Shown piece by piece: positions 14,956 through 22,393 of a DNA stretch of 64,000 nt. The notes below the pieces were generated by a model, which was not told where the DNA came from, did no database searches, and worked only from the letters and a program-made list of their open reading frames with translations. This DNA comes from TOLSYN sp963738165 (lineage in GTDB: Bacteria; Acidobacteriota; Terriglobia; Terriglobales; Acidobacteriaceae), in NCBI GenBank assembly GCA_963738165.1, contig CAVTVE010000006.1:186001-250000 (forward strand), given 5' to 3'. A program made the translations under genes and the position numbers. Position 1 is the first letter of the stretch; each line of letters begins with the position of its first letter.

Positions 14956-17427
14956 TCAAAAAATGCCTGAAGAGGGTACCATCACTTCTTCGCGGGTGTC
15001 GCAGATCTTATATCCCATGGCGCTATAGCCCTTCTGTCGTCGGGCATACATTCTTGCCAACATCAAGACATGGGCATCCACATAGTCGTAGACTCTGACG
15101 ACGCGCTTGGCATCGTGCAAACGATGGAGGCGCCCGACATATTGCTGCAAGGTGCCCTTCCAAGAAATCGGCATTGCTAAGAACAGCGTGTCCAGGCGAG
15201 CATCATCAAAACCCTCACCTATGTAGCTGCCAGTCGCCAAGATGACTCGTGGAGCGCCTTCCGGCACAATCGCCATGGCTTGCGCAACCGATCTCCGTTG
15301 TCTCTTCCCCATGCCGCCCTTCAGCACGAATACGTTTTGTACTCGGTTTGCTAGCGCCATCTCGAAATGTTTCAGGTGATCAGTTCTGCCCGTAAGAAGT
15401 AACGGTGAGCGACCGTCTGCGAGTGCGCGTACCAGATCGGAAACAATGAGGTCATTGCGAGCACAGTCATCGACGAGGGCGGTGTACGCTTCCTGAATTG
15501 TTATGTCGTTCTGCTCAGACGGCAGGTAAAACTCTGTCAATCGAGGAATCACTTCATGCTCGAACGGTGTGGCGGCATTCATCGAACGCGCGCTGAGCTT
15601 GAATCGAATCGGCCCGCACTGCATGTAGATGATGGGATGGTGCCCGTCTTTCCTCTCAGGAGTTGCAGTCAACCCTAGGACGTATTTCGCCTTTACCTGC
15701 TTCATGACCTGCTCGAAGGTAAACGCAGATAAATGGTGGCACTCATCGACGATGACTTGACCGTACTCTGCGACGAAGTCTTTTACCCCTGCTTTGTCGT
15801 GAGTGCTTTGGATGATGGCGATATCTACGCAACCGCTGCGCTCGTTTTTCCCGCCCCCGACCTGACCGATGGAGTTGGCTGGGAGGTTGAGGAACATTGC
15901 CAATCTGGCGTGCCATTGATCGAGCAATTGCTGGCGGTGGACGAGCACGAGGGTATTCACCTTTCGTTCCGCGATCATCCAGGCGGCCAAAGCAGTTTTG
16001 CCGAACGCAGTGGGTGCACAGAGAATGCCATCATCGTGTTCAGCAATCACTGAGACGGCATCCCGCTGAGCCGGGCGCAACTGGCCTAAGAACTCCACGT
16101 CGATTGCACGTCCAGCAAGCCGCTCGTCGCGAATCTCAGCCTTGACGTTGTGCGCTTCAAAGAGTTCTGCGACTTCAGAGATGCAGCCGCGCGGCAGAGC
16201 AATGTGGCGTGCAAGATCTTCGCCGCACGCGATCACTCTTGGCTTATCGAATGTGGGGAGCCGCATTGCCTGGGCCTTATAGAATTCAGGATTCTGAAAT
16301 GCCGCCAGGCGTAGCAGCCGATTCAAAATCGCGGGAGGCAAGCCCTTCTTCTCGACGTACACAAGATTCGAGCGAATGATTTGCACCTGAGTAGGGAATG
16401 GGCCGGGGATTGGGCGCTCCGCTTTTTTCTGTGACGGCGGCAATGTCCACGGATCTTGCCCGTCGTCTTCTGTGATGCTGATTCTGACCCCAACGAGATT
16501 TCCACGTCTTTGCGCATCCAGCACTACTGCTTCGACAGCATCGGAAGACATCCGATTAACGCTTGCCAGGAAACCCCACTGATCCGGATACGGCTGAAAG
16601 TCTGCATCGATAAAAACACTATTCCCCTCCGCACGCGGGAACTTTTGCAGGGGAAGAGCGATTAGGTTGCCGAGTCCTCCCTTGGGCATCGTGTCCTGGT
16701 TGGGAAAGAATCGGTCATATGAATCCAGTCCCACTTGGTGTCGGGACTCCATGGTTCGAGTGAGAAGTGCACAGCCCAGACTGCGCGCAATTGCCGCGGA
16801 AATCGCCCGTTCAAAGAATATCCAGACGTGGCCCCCGTTTCCTGATCGTGAGCGTTCCAGCGCCGCAGGCACACTGAGTGCGCGGCAGACTGCAAGAAAT
16901 GCTGTCGCGTCTTTCTGCCATGTCTTTTTGTCAAAATCCACCGCCAGCAGCCAGCATGTCTCGTCTTGCAGGAGCGGGTAGATCCCGACTGTGTGTTCGC
17001 CGACAAGGTGTCTGCGAATAACCTCATCGTTGAACGGCCTAAATGTTCTGGTTCGGTGATCAACCTTCTTGCGATCTTCGCTCTTAGCACTTAGATACGC
17101 TTTCCAGTCCCGATCGGCCGCGGGCATGTATCCAGATCGCCCGTCAGCGTTCTCCCAGCGAATGGCATAAACATCGTCACGTCCACGGAAGAGGCTGCGG
17201 AACAGAGCGATTCGCTGTTCCGCAGTGCCCACGCCAGAACTATGGGAGCCCAGCGAAGCCCTCACCAGCTGAGGCGTCCCTTCGGTGAAGCTCGGTTTTT
17301 GCGGAATTCGTATGCCATGCGCGATCAGGAGGTCACGCAGACGAGCATTCTCTTCTCGCAGTCGGCGCATTTCCGCGAGGGAATCATTAGAGATCGGAAG
17401 ATTGCGATCACTATCGGCCTTTTTCAA
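14956..17427 (-). CDS. TOTE-type archaeo-eukaryotic primase fused to a DECH helicase
   Basis: An 823-residue protein. A short coiled coil (residues 16-36) leads into a primase-polymerase domain (about 68-330) with DFD at 164-166 and SGNGGH at 195-200, the two metal and nucleotide motifs of AEP primases. This matches the family called 'TOTE conflict system primase' in domain databases. A superfamily-2 helicase follows: Walker A APTAFGKT (471-478), DECHH (561-565), LTATP (586-590) and QQYVGRLHR near the C-terminus. Relatives usually carry a Cys-rich knuckle around residues 112-130; here it reads AKSEDRKKVDHRTRTF, without cysteines. The start is TTG 17427 with GGAG seven bases upstream. The role is probably anti-invader or element-borne replication; the family's biochemistry is little known. 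Confidence 0.85.
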   Translation of the reverse strand: MKKADSDRNLPISNDSLAEMRRLREENARLRDLLIAHGIRIPQKPSFTEGTPQLVRASLGSHSSGVGTAEQRIALFRSLFRGRDDVYAIRWENADGRSGYMPAADRDWKAYLSAKSEDRKKVDHRTRTFRPFNDEVIRRHLVGEHTVGIYPLLQDETCWLLAVDFDKKTWQKDATAFLAVCRALSVPAALERSRSGNGGHVWIFFERAISAAIARSLGCALLTRTMESRHQVGLDSYDRFFPNQDTMPKGGLGNLIALPLQKFPRAEGNSVFIDADFQPYPDQWGFLASVNRMSSDAVEAVVLDAQRRGNLVGVRISITEDDGQDPWTLPPSQKKAERPIPGPFPTQVQIIRSNLVYVEKKGLPPAILNRLLRLAAFQNPEFYKAQAMRLPTFDKPRVIACGEDLARHIALPRGCISEVAELFEAHNVKAEIRDERLAGRAIDVEFLGQLRPAQRDAVSVIAEHDDGILCAPTAFGKTALAAWMIAERKVNTLVLVHRQQLLDQWHARLAMFLNLPANSIGQVGGGKNERSGCVDIAIIQSTHDKAGVKDFVAEYGQVIVDECHHLSAFTFEQVMKQVKAKYVLGLTATPERKDGHHPIIYMQCGPIRFKLSARSMNAATPFEHEVIPRLTEFYLPSEQNDITIQEAYTALVDDCARNDLIVSDLVRALADGRSPLLLTGRTDHLKHFEMALANRVQNVFVLKGGMGKRQRRSVAQAMAIVPEGAPRVILATGSYIGEGFDDARLDTLFLAMPISWKGTLQQYVGRLHRLHDAKRVVRVYDYVDAHVLMLARMYARRQKGYSAMGYKICDTREEVMVPSSGIF

Positions 17428-17717
17428 GTTTGGTCTCCGTTCGCATGCCGCCGATTGCTTGACAACAAAATAATCGCACGCCGCAGAGTGTTCCTGATCT
17501 CTTTGTTCCGGTCAAGATCCCGGCCCGGGTAACGACAATGAATCCGGCGTCTGCTTCCGCGGTGATAGAAAGATGCAAAGGCTCGCGTGACGAGCAGTTC
17601 GCCACGCCGTATCATTTACTGGGTAGCTATTTAGCCGAAGCACGGAGGACGGGCTGCATAGCACGGAATCGATTCCGGACGCCACCATTCTCTTGTCTCA
17701 TTATGGGAAGCAATTAA

Positions 17718-17894
17718 GTGAGCACTGAACAAGAACTGCGCCAGAAGCTGAGAAAAATCGCGGCTCTTTTCGAGGGCGCTGCCACATCCGGGGAGCGGGA
17801 CGCTGCGGCTGCTGGAATCAACCGGATTCGTGCGGCAATCAGCGCTGCCGAACAAACGGAACAAAACAATCGAAATGCAGTTCAGATTGAATGA
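17718..17894 (+). CDS. DUF2786-like small protein
   Basis: A 58-residue frame from GTG 17718 (GGGAAG seven bases upstream). It starts with LRQKLRKIAALFEGAATSGE and continues with repeated Ala-rich helix, resembling the N-terminal DUF2786 helices. It overlaps the next gene by 20 bases, so they are co-translated. Function unknown. The pair sits between the primase-helicase and the AbiE genes. Confidence 0.55.
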   Translation: MSTEQELRQKLRKIAALFEGAATSGERDAAAAGINRIRAAISAAEQTEQNNRNAVQIE

Positions 17895-18180
17895 TCCCTG
17901 GCAGCGCCGTCTGTTCATTGCTCTGTGCCGTCGCTACGGGCTTAAGCCGTACCGGTATGCGCGTCAGCGATACTCCACTGTCGTTCTGCGCGCCCCGAAA
18001 TCGTTTATCAATAATACTCTCTGGCCTGAGTTCCTCCAGATCAAAGGCGCACTCGACGAATACTTGAACGAAGCCACGGAACGTATCATTCGAGAAGAGG
18101 TCTTCGGGAATTCAGGCGAGGCAGAAGAGCGAACCGGATCGCCCGCGGATGCTTCGGCAGTCCTGCTGGAAAGTTCCTGA
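17875..18180 (+). CDS. Conserved hypothetical protein paired with DUF2786-like gene
   Basis: A 101-residue protein from ATG 17875. The core RLNDPWQRRLFIALCRRYGL followed by KPYRYARQRYSTVVLRAPKS reads as a basic alpha/beta domain. I recall similar proteins next to DUF2786 proteins but know of no described function. The acidic tail (after residue 75) is variable. It may bind nucleic acid, judging by its Arg/Tyr content. Confidence 0.6.
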   Translation: MQFRLNDPWQRRLFIALCRRYGLKPYRYARQRYSTVVLRAPKSFINNTLWPEFLQIKGALDEYLNEATERIIREEVFGNSGEAEERTGSPADASAVLLESS

Positions 18181-18260
18181 CCGTAGCAGGATTTTCAGTA
18201 CTCGTTTAACTCCACTTTCGCGCCGCGGTCTTCACCAGCTATGGCAGCTGCGGCTTGTTA

Positions 18261-18292
18261 TTGTAAGAAAAAAGTGATATTTTTTCTTGCAA
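18261..18292. promoter_or_regulatory. Inverted repeat upstream of AbiEi, probable autoregulatory operator
   Basis: Arms of 13 bases (18261-18273 and 18280-18292: TTGTAAGAAAAAA, TTTTTTCTTGCAA) with one mismatch and a 6-base centre, ending 16 bases before the antitoxin start. AbiEi antitoxins are known to repress their own promoter by binding inverted repeats. Confidence 0.6.
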
Positions 18293-18308
18293 GATAAGGC
18301 GAGAATGT

Positions 18309-18929
18309 ATGGATCAATCATCTGAAAATAAGATACTTAATCGCATTCGAGGTACAGGGAGTGGTTGGTCGTTCTCGCCCCGCGATTTTCTGGACCTTGG
18401 CGAGCGAGCAACGATCGATTCCGCCCTGCATCGCCTCACCGCCAAAGGTCAAGTGCGACGGGTTATTCGCGGAATTTATGACTACCCGCGATACAGCGAA
18501 CTCCTGAAGCAACAACTGAGCCCTGACATCGACCAAGTTGCCCGCGCTCTGGCGCGTAAGTTTCGCTGGCGAATCCAACCGAGTGGCGCAACAGCACTGA
18601 ATCTGCTGGGGCTCTCGACTCAGGTTCCAGCACGCGCCGTCTATTTGTCCGATGGCCCCGACAAAAGCTTCAAAGTCGGTAACACCACCTTGGCTTTCGA
18701 ACACACTGCTTTGAAAGAGGCTGGATTCAAACTCGGGGAAAGCGGACTGATCGTCCAAGCGCTCAAGTCTCTCGGGCAAGAGCGTATAACGCCGGAAGTC
18801 ATTTCCAAGATCAGGACGTGGCTGCCAACATCTCTCCGTCCAAGAATTCTGACGGATACCAAAACCGCTACCGGATGGGTGTACTCCGTCATTCAGCAGA
18901 TCGCCCAAGAGGAGCACCATCATGGATAG
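18309..18929 (+). CDS. AbiEi/DUF6088-type antitoxin (type IV TA)
   Basis: A 206-residue protein. The N-terminal winged helix (SPRDFLDLGERATIDSALHR; KGQVRRVIRGIYDYPRYSEL) and the C-terminal domain with RIQPSGATALNLLGLSTQVP and VYLSDGPDKSFKVGNTTLAF fit DUF6088/AbiEi antitoxins. They repress the abiE operon and counteract the AbiEii nucleotidyltransferase. The stop overlaps the start of the AbiEii frame by 8 bases, the typical arrangement. The antitoxin is intact although its toxin is broken, so it may now be an orphan repressor. Confidence 0.85.
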   Translation: MDQSSENKILNRIRGTGSGWSFSPRDFLDLGERATIDSALHRLTAKGQVRRVIRGIYDYPRYSELLKQQLSPDIDQVARALARKFRWRIQPSGATALNLLGLSTQVPARAVYLSDGPDKSFKVGNTTLAFEHTALKEAGFKLGESGLIVQALKSLGQERITPEVISKIRTWLPTSLRPRILTDTKTATGWVYSVIQQIAQEEHHHG

Positions 18930-19122
18930 GATTGCGAGGGGGACTGGCGACCGCCGCGACCTATTCAGTGAAACAGCAAGTGATTTGGGGATGAACCCCG
19001 TCATTGTCGAGAAAGATTTTTGGGTTTGCTGGATTCTGAAGCGACTCTTTGCCGATCCTCAGCTTAAAGATCAAATGATCTTCAAAGGTGGCACCAGTCT
19101 CTCCAAGGTCTATGGGCTTATC
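18922..19122 (+). pseudogene. AbiEii nucleotidyltransferase toxin, N-terminal 67 residues only
   Basis: The sequence has RRDLFSETASDLGMNPVIVE, KDFWVCWILK and MIFKGGTSLSKVYGLI. The last is the GGTSLSK substrate loop of AbiEii/AbiGii toxins. The frame then passes without a stop into the IS21 transposase at about codon 68, so the DxD metal site that follows the loop in intact toxins is lost. The toxin must be dead. Confidence 0.85.
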
Positions 19123-20094
19123 CACGCGCTGGAGTTTTACGGTGGAGCGCCGACCCTGACGGTGCCGGACAATACCAAGACGGCCGTCACTCGAGCTTGC
19201 CGCTACGACCCTGATCTGAATCCGACCTATCAAGAGTTTGCGGTGCATTACGGGATGGGAGTGGTGCCCGCCCGGCCGTACAAGCCGAGAGACAAGGCCA
19301 AAGTAGAAAGTGGAGTACAAGCAGCGGAGCGCTGGATCATAGCGGCGTTACGCAACCGGAAGTTCTTCAGCCTGCCGGAGCTCAACCAGGCGATCCGCGA
19401 GCTGCTGGTGCGGCTGAACGAGCGTCCCTTCCGCAAGCGGGACGGATCGCGGGCCAGCTTGTTCCACAGCTTGGAGAAGGCGGCGCTGGCGCCGTTGCCA
19501 ACCGAACGGTTCGACATGAGCCAGTGGCTGCGTGCCACCGTTAACGTCGACTATCACGTCGCCTTCGACGGCAACTTCTACAGTGCGCCGTATACCTTGG
19601 TGCAGCAAATCGTGGAAGTTCGCGCCACCCCAGACACAGTGGAGATCTTTCATAAAGGCAATCGAATCGCTTCCCACATACGCTGTCGCGAACGCGGGAA
19701 GAACATTACCCAGAACGAGCATCGCCCCAAGAGTCATCAGGCACATCTGGAATGGACGCCTTCGCGCATGGTGAACTGGGCACGCAGCATTGGCCCGCAC
19801 ACGGCGCAGTTGTGCGAGAGAATCCTCAACGAGAAGCCCCATCCGGAGATGGGTTATCGTTCCTGCCTTGGCATCATTCGCTTGGCAGAACAGTACTCTG
19901 CGCAACGGATGGAAGCCGCCGCGGAACGTGCGATACGCGCAGAGGCGTGCCGGTACCAGAGCGTAAAGTCGATCTTGAAAAACTCGCTCGACGCTCTTCC
20001 CCTGTCGCCTCCACCACCCAGTCCGCCACCCTTGACGCATGACAATGTTCGCGGGGCCGAGTACTTCGACCAGGAAGGAACGGCCTCATGCTGA
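19123..20094 (+). pseudogene. istA: IS21 transposase IstA, N-terminus deleted and fused to AbiEii
   Basis: From HALEFYGGAPTLTVPDNTKT onward the frame is IstA: the second catalytic Asp in VPDN, the Glu region in YKPRDKAKVESGVQAAERW, then the conserved YHVAFDGNFYSAPYTLVQQI. The HTH and first catalytic Asp are absent. The joint is in frame, so one 390-residue chimera (18922-20094) could be translated from the abiE promoter. It is coupled to istB through ATGCTGA. Confidence 0.8.
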
Positions 20095-20843
20095 ACCAGC
20101 CGATGATGGAAAAACTCCTAGCCATGCGGTTGCAAGGCATGGTCGATGGCCTGAAGTCGCAGGAGCAAGACAGGGCTGCCAACGAGCTGAGCTTTCTGGA
20201 ACGGCTCGCTCTGCTAGTCGATCAGCAATGGGACTGGCGTGAGAACCAAGCGCTGGCGCGAAGACTGAAAGCGGCCAAGCTGCGGGGGCCGGCCTGCGTA
20301 GAAGACATCGACTATCGAACTGCGCGTGGACTGGATAAGTCAGTGATGCGTGCTCTGGCAAAAGACTCAGCCTGGGTTCGCAATCACGAGAACGTTTTCG
20401 TGTTGGGTCCAACCGGCGTGGGCAAGAGCTTTATCGCTTTGGCTCTGGCGCAGAAAGCCTGTCGCGACGGCCACTCGGCACTCTATATGCGGGCCGCGGC
20501 CTTGCTGCGCGATCTCGCTCTGGCCCGAGCGGACGGAAGCTTGCGCCACCTGCTGGCACGGCTGAGCCGCATCGACGTTCTGGTCATCGATGACTGGGCA
20601 ATGGCGCCGCTGAACGAAAACGAGCGCCGTGAAATCTGGGAAATCTGTGAGGATCGCTACAAGGCCCGTTCCACAATCCTCACGTCTCAGATGCCTGTCT
20701 CGCGCTGGCATGAGCAGATCGGTGATCCCACCATCGCCGATGGCATCCTGGACCGTCTGGTTCACAACGCCCACCGCATCGAGATGCGCGGAGAATCGAT
20801 GCGCAAAAAACAAAACCCGCCGCAGGATGAGAAGCAGGAGTAA
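20088..20843 (+). CDS. istB: IstB ATP-binding transposition helper
   Basis: A 251-residue AAA+ protein: Walker A GPTGVGKSF, Walker B DVLVIDDWAMAPLN, sensor-type SQMPVSRWHEQI, and the IstB tail DRLVHNAHRIEMRGESMRK. It acts with IstA in target selection and strand transfer. It overlaps the istA end by 7 bases. Intact, but with IstA truncated it can act only in trans. The hairpin at 20872-20896 (GGAAAGGGGC/GCCCCTTTCC) just after the stop may end transcription. Confidence 0.92.
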   Translation: MLNQPMMEKLLAMRLQGMVDGLKSQEQDRAANELSFLERLALLVDQQWDWRENQALARRLKAAKLRGPACVEDIDYRTARGLDKSVMRALAKDSAWVRNHENVFVLGPTGVGKSFIALALAQKACRDGHSALYMRAAALLRDLALARADGSLRHLLARLSRIDVLVIDDWAMAPLNENERREIWEICEDRYKARSTILTSQMPVSRWHEQIGDPTIADGILDRLVHNAHRIEMRGESMRKKQNPPQDEKQE

Positions 20844-21117
20844 CTCGTCTCTTCTCCGTGGACGAGGCAGAGGAAAGGGGCTGGCTGCCCCTTTCCCCTG
20901 CACCCCTATCCCTGCTTGAAAGCTCCTTCGCTTCGCTCCGGACCATCTCGCTTGACGATTCCGAACACTTACTCCACAATCACCATGCCAGCGTCGCTTC
21001 GCTCCGACTGCTGTTCACCTTCACTCCGGAATGCCGTTCGGCTTCCCTCCGGAAACAGCGTTCACCTTCACCGGAATACCCAACTTCTTTTACATCGTTA
21101 GTTCCCATCGGTGCTCC

Positions 21118-21425
21118 TTAGAGATTACTGCTCGAAGCAGCAGCCTCCTGCGGCTTGTAGTTGCGCACGTCAATTTGGCCTGTAACAGCGGCGGAGATGA
21201 GGGCGGAGCGATATTCAGATAGGCGAGACATTGCTGATGCAACTTCGGACGTCAGGCTGTCTATCACCATGATCTCTTTGTTCACATAGTTAATGATCGC
21301 CCGTTGTTCCTCGATTGGTGGTACCGGGATCCAAAGCGACTTTATATCCTCAAGTCCAACCTGAACCTTCGTGCCGCCGTACATTTCCCGAACATGTGCG
21401 CACAAAGCGAAGTAGTTGTCTGGAC
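21118..21425 (-). pseudogene. hsdS: Type I restriction specificity subunit HsdS, C-terminal fragment
   Basis: The last ~100 residues carry VGLEDIKSLWIPVPPIEEQR and AIINYVNKEIMVIDSLTSEV, the conserved coiled-coil helix after a target-recognition domain, ending TAAVTGQIDVR-like (SAAVTGQIDVRNYKPQE). Upstream of about 21425 the frame (open to 21714) is only antisense to an ISL3 transposase, so the two target-recognition domains are mostly gone. No hsdM or hsdR is present in the window. Confidence 0.75.
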
Positions 21426-21980
21426 CGGCATGAGAACTATTTGAAACGCCGCCATCAAGAAGGCTGTTACAACGCCACACGACTATGGCAAGAACTTCGT
21501 GCACAAGGATTTCGCGGCGGCTACGGTATCGTTTCTCAGTGGGTTCGACATATGCGCACGGCGCGAGATCATCCCACCCGGGTGCCAACAACTCAACGAA
21601 CTGATAAGAGTTCACCTCGGCAGACGGCTTGGCTCCTGATACAGGAGCCGCCAGAAGCCCAAGCGTATCTGGAAGAGCTCTGCCGTCGTAGCCCGGAGAT
21701 CGATGCCAGCGCAACTGCGGCCCGCGAGTTGTTCAAGATGATTCAACGGCGCGACGCACACGCCTGGACTCAATGGTTGAAAACGGCGAAGGAAACTCCG
21801 CTGAAGAGTTTCGCTGCTCATCTTCAACGGGATCAAGGTGCGGTCTTAGCTGCCATGCAATTGCCTTGGAGCAACGGACACGTCGAAGGGCAGGTTCATC
21901 GGCTGAAGCTCATCAAACGACAGATGTATGGACGCGCCAAGTTCGACCTGCTCCGACAACGCGTGTTGTACGCAGCTTGA
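21420..21980 (+). pseudogene. ISL3-family transposase, C-terminal remnant
   Basis: LDRHENYLKRRHQEGCYNAT and RLWQELRAQGFRGGYGIVSQ, then LPWSNGHVEGQVHRLKLIKR and QMYGRAKFDLLRQRVL, are the conserved C-terminal half of ISL3-type DDE transposases (the catalytic Glu lies in HVEGQ). The N-terminal zinc finger and first two Asp are missing, replaced by HsdS sequence at about 21420. Confidence 0.8.
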
Positions 21981-22077
21981 TATCGCTGGGGAACACAACC
22001 GTGCGTGAGCTCTCCACTGCCATCACCAAAAGCACAGAAGAACCAGAACGGATTTGCGAGTTTTAGATTTCATTGCA

Positions 22078-22109
22078 GGTTGAATTAGGTATATATACCA
22101 AATTCAACC
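22078..22109. promoter_or_regulatory. 32-bp palindrome with GGTATATATACC core
   Basis: A 16-bp half-site repeated with one mismatch (GGTTGAATT arms). The 12-base centre GGTATATATACC is shared with the palindrome at 22143-22178. The size and symmetry suggest a binding site for a dimeric or tetrameric regulator, upstream of the Fic gene. Confidence 0.65.
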
Positions 22110-22142
22110 TCTGATTCCGACAAATATATGAACTCAACCGTT

Positions 22143-22178
22143 CCGGACATAATTGGTATATATACCGATTATGTCCGG
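22143..22178. promoter_or_regulatory. 36-bp palindrome with the same GGTATATATACC core
   Basis: 18-bp halves with one mismatch (arms CCGGACATAAT). Same 12-base centre as the palindrome 65 bases upstream but wholly different arms. A smaller inverted repeat, TTGATGAC-6-GTCATCAA, follows at 22209-22230. Confidence 0.65.
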
Positions 22179-22230
22179 CTAGGTCGCATAGCTAATAACT
22201 AGCTTATTTTGATGACGTTACAGTCATCAA

Positions 22231-22374
22231 GACATGATTGACTTGTACTTGTACGACAGGATTGACTTGTAACAGTACGGCATAATTAACTTGTTAAGGC
22301 ACGACATCATTGACTTGTAACTGTACGACGTGATTGACTTGTAATGATACGGCACCATTGACTTGTATCGGCAC
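22231..22374 (+). repeat. Six 24-bp direct repeats in front of the Fic gene
   Basis: Six head-to-tail units (starts 22231, 22255, 22279, 22303, 22327, 22351). The best conserved part is ATTGACTTGTAA and the GTAC-GRC joint. Units 3 and 6 are the most diverged. There are no spacers. The array ends 19 bases before the Fic start. The -35-like TTGACT recurs in five of the six units. Confidence 0.85.
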
Positions 22375-22393
22375 GAAACCGCAGGGAGGCATC

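Larger units (their letters stand above)
19123..21090 (+). mobile_element. IS21-family element lacking its left end
   Basis: Truncated istA, complete istB and a right-end region rich in short repeats (TTCGCTTCGCTCCG, GTTCACCTTCACYCCGGAAT, GTTCACCTTCACCGGAAT between 20930 and 21090), as IS21 elements carry multiple terminal repeats. The left end was lost when the element fused to the AbiEii gene. The right limit is approximate. Confidence 0.7.

Noticed and set aside
20872..20896. IS21-end hairpin as a strong terminator
   Set aside because: The stem is strong but no T-run follows; mentioned only as a possibility within the istB entry.
22231..22374. The six 24-bp repeats as a CRISPR array
   Set aside because: Units are directly abutting with no spacers, the repeats are partly diverged and no cas gene is near.
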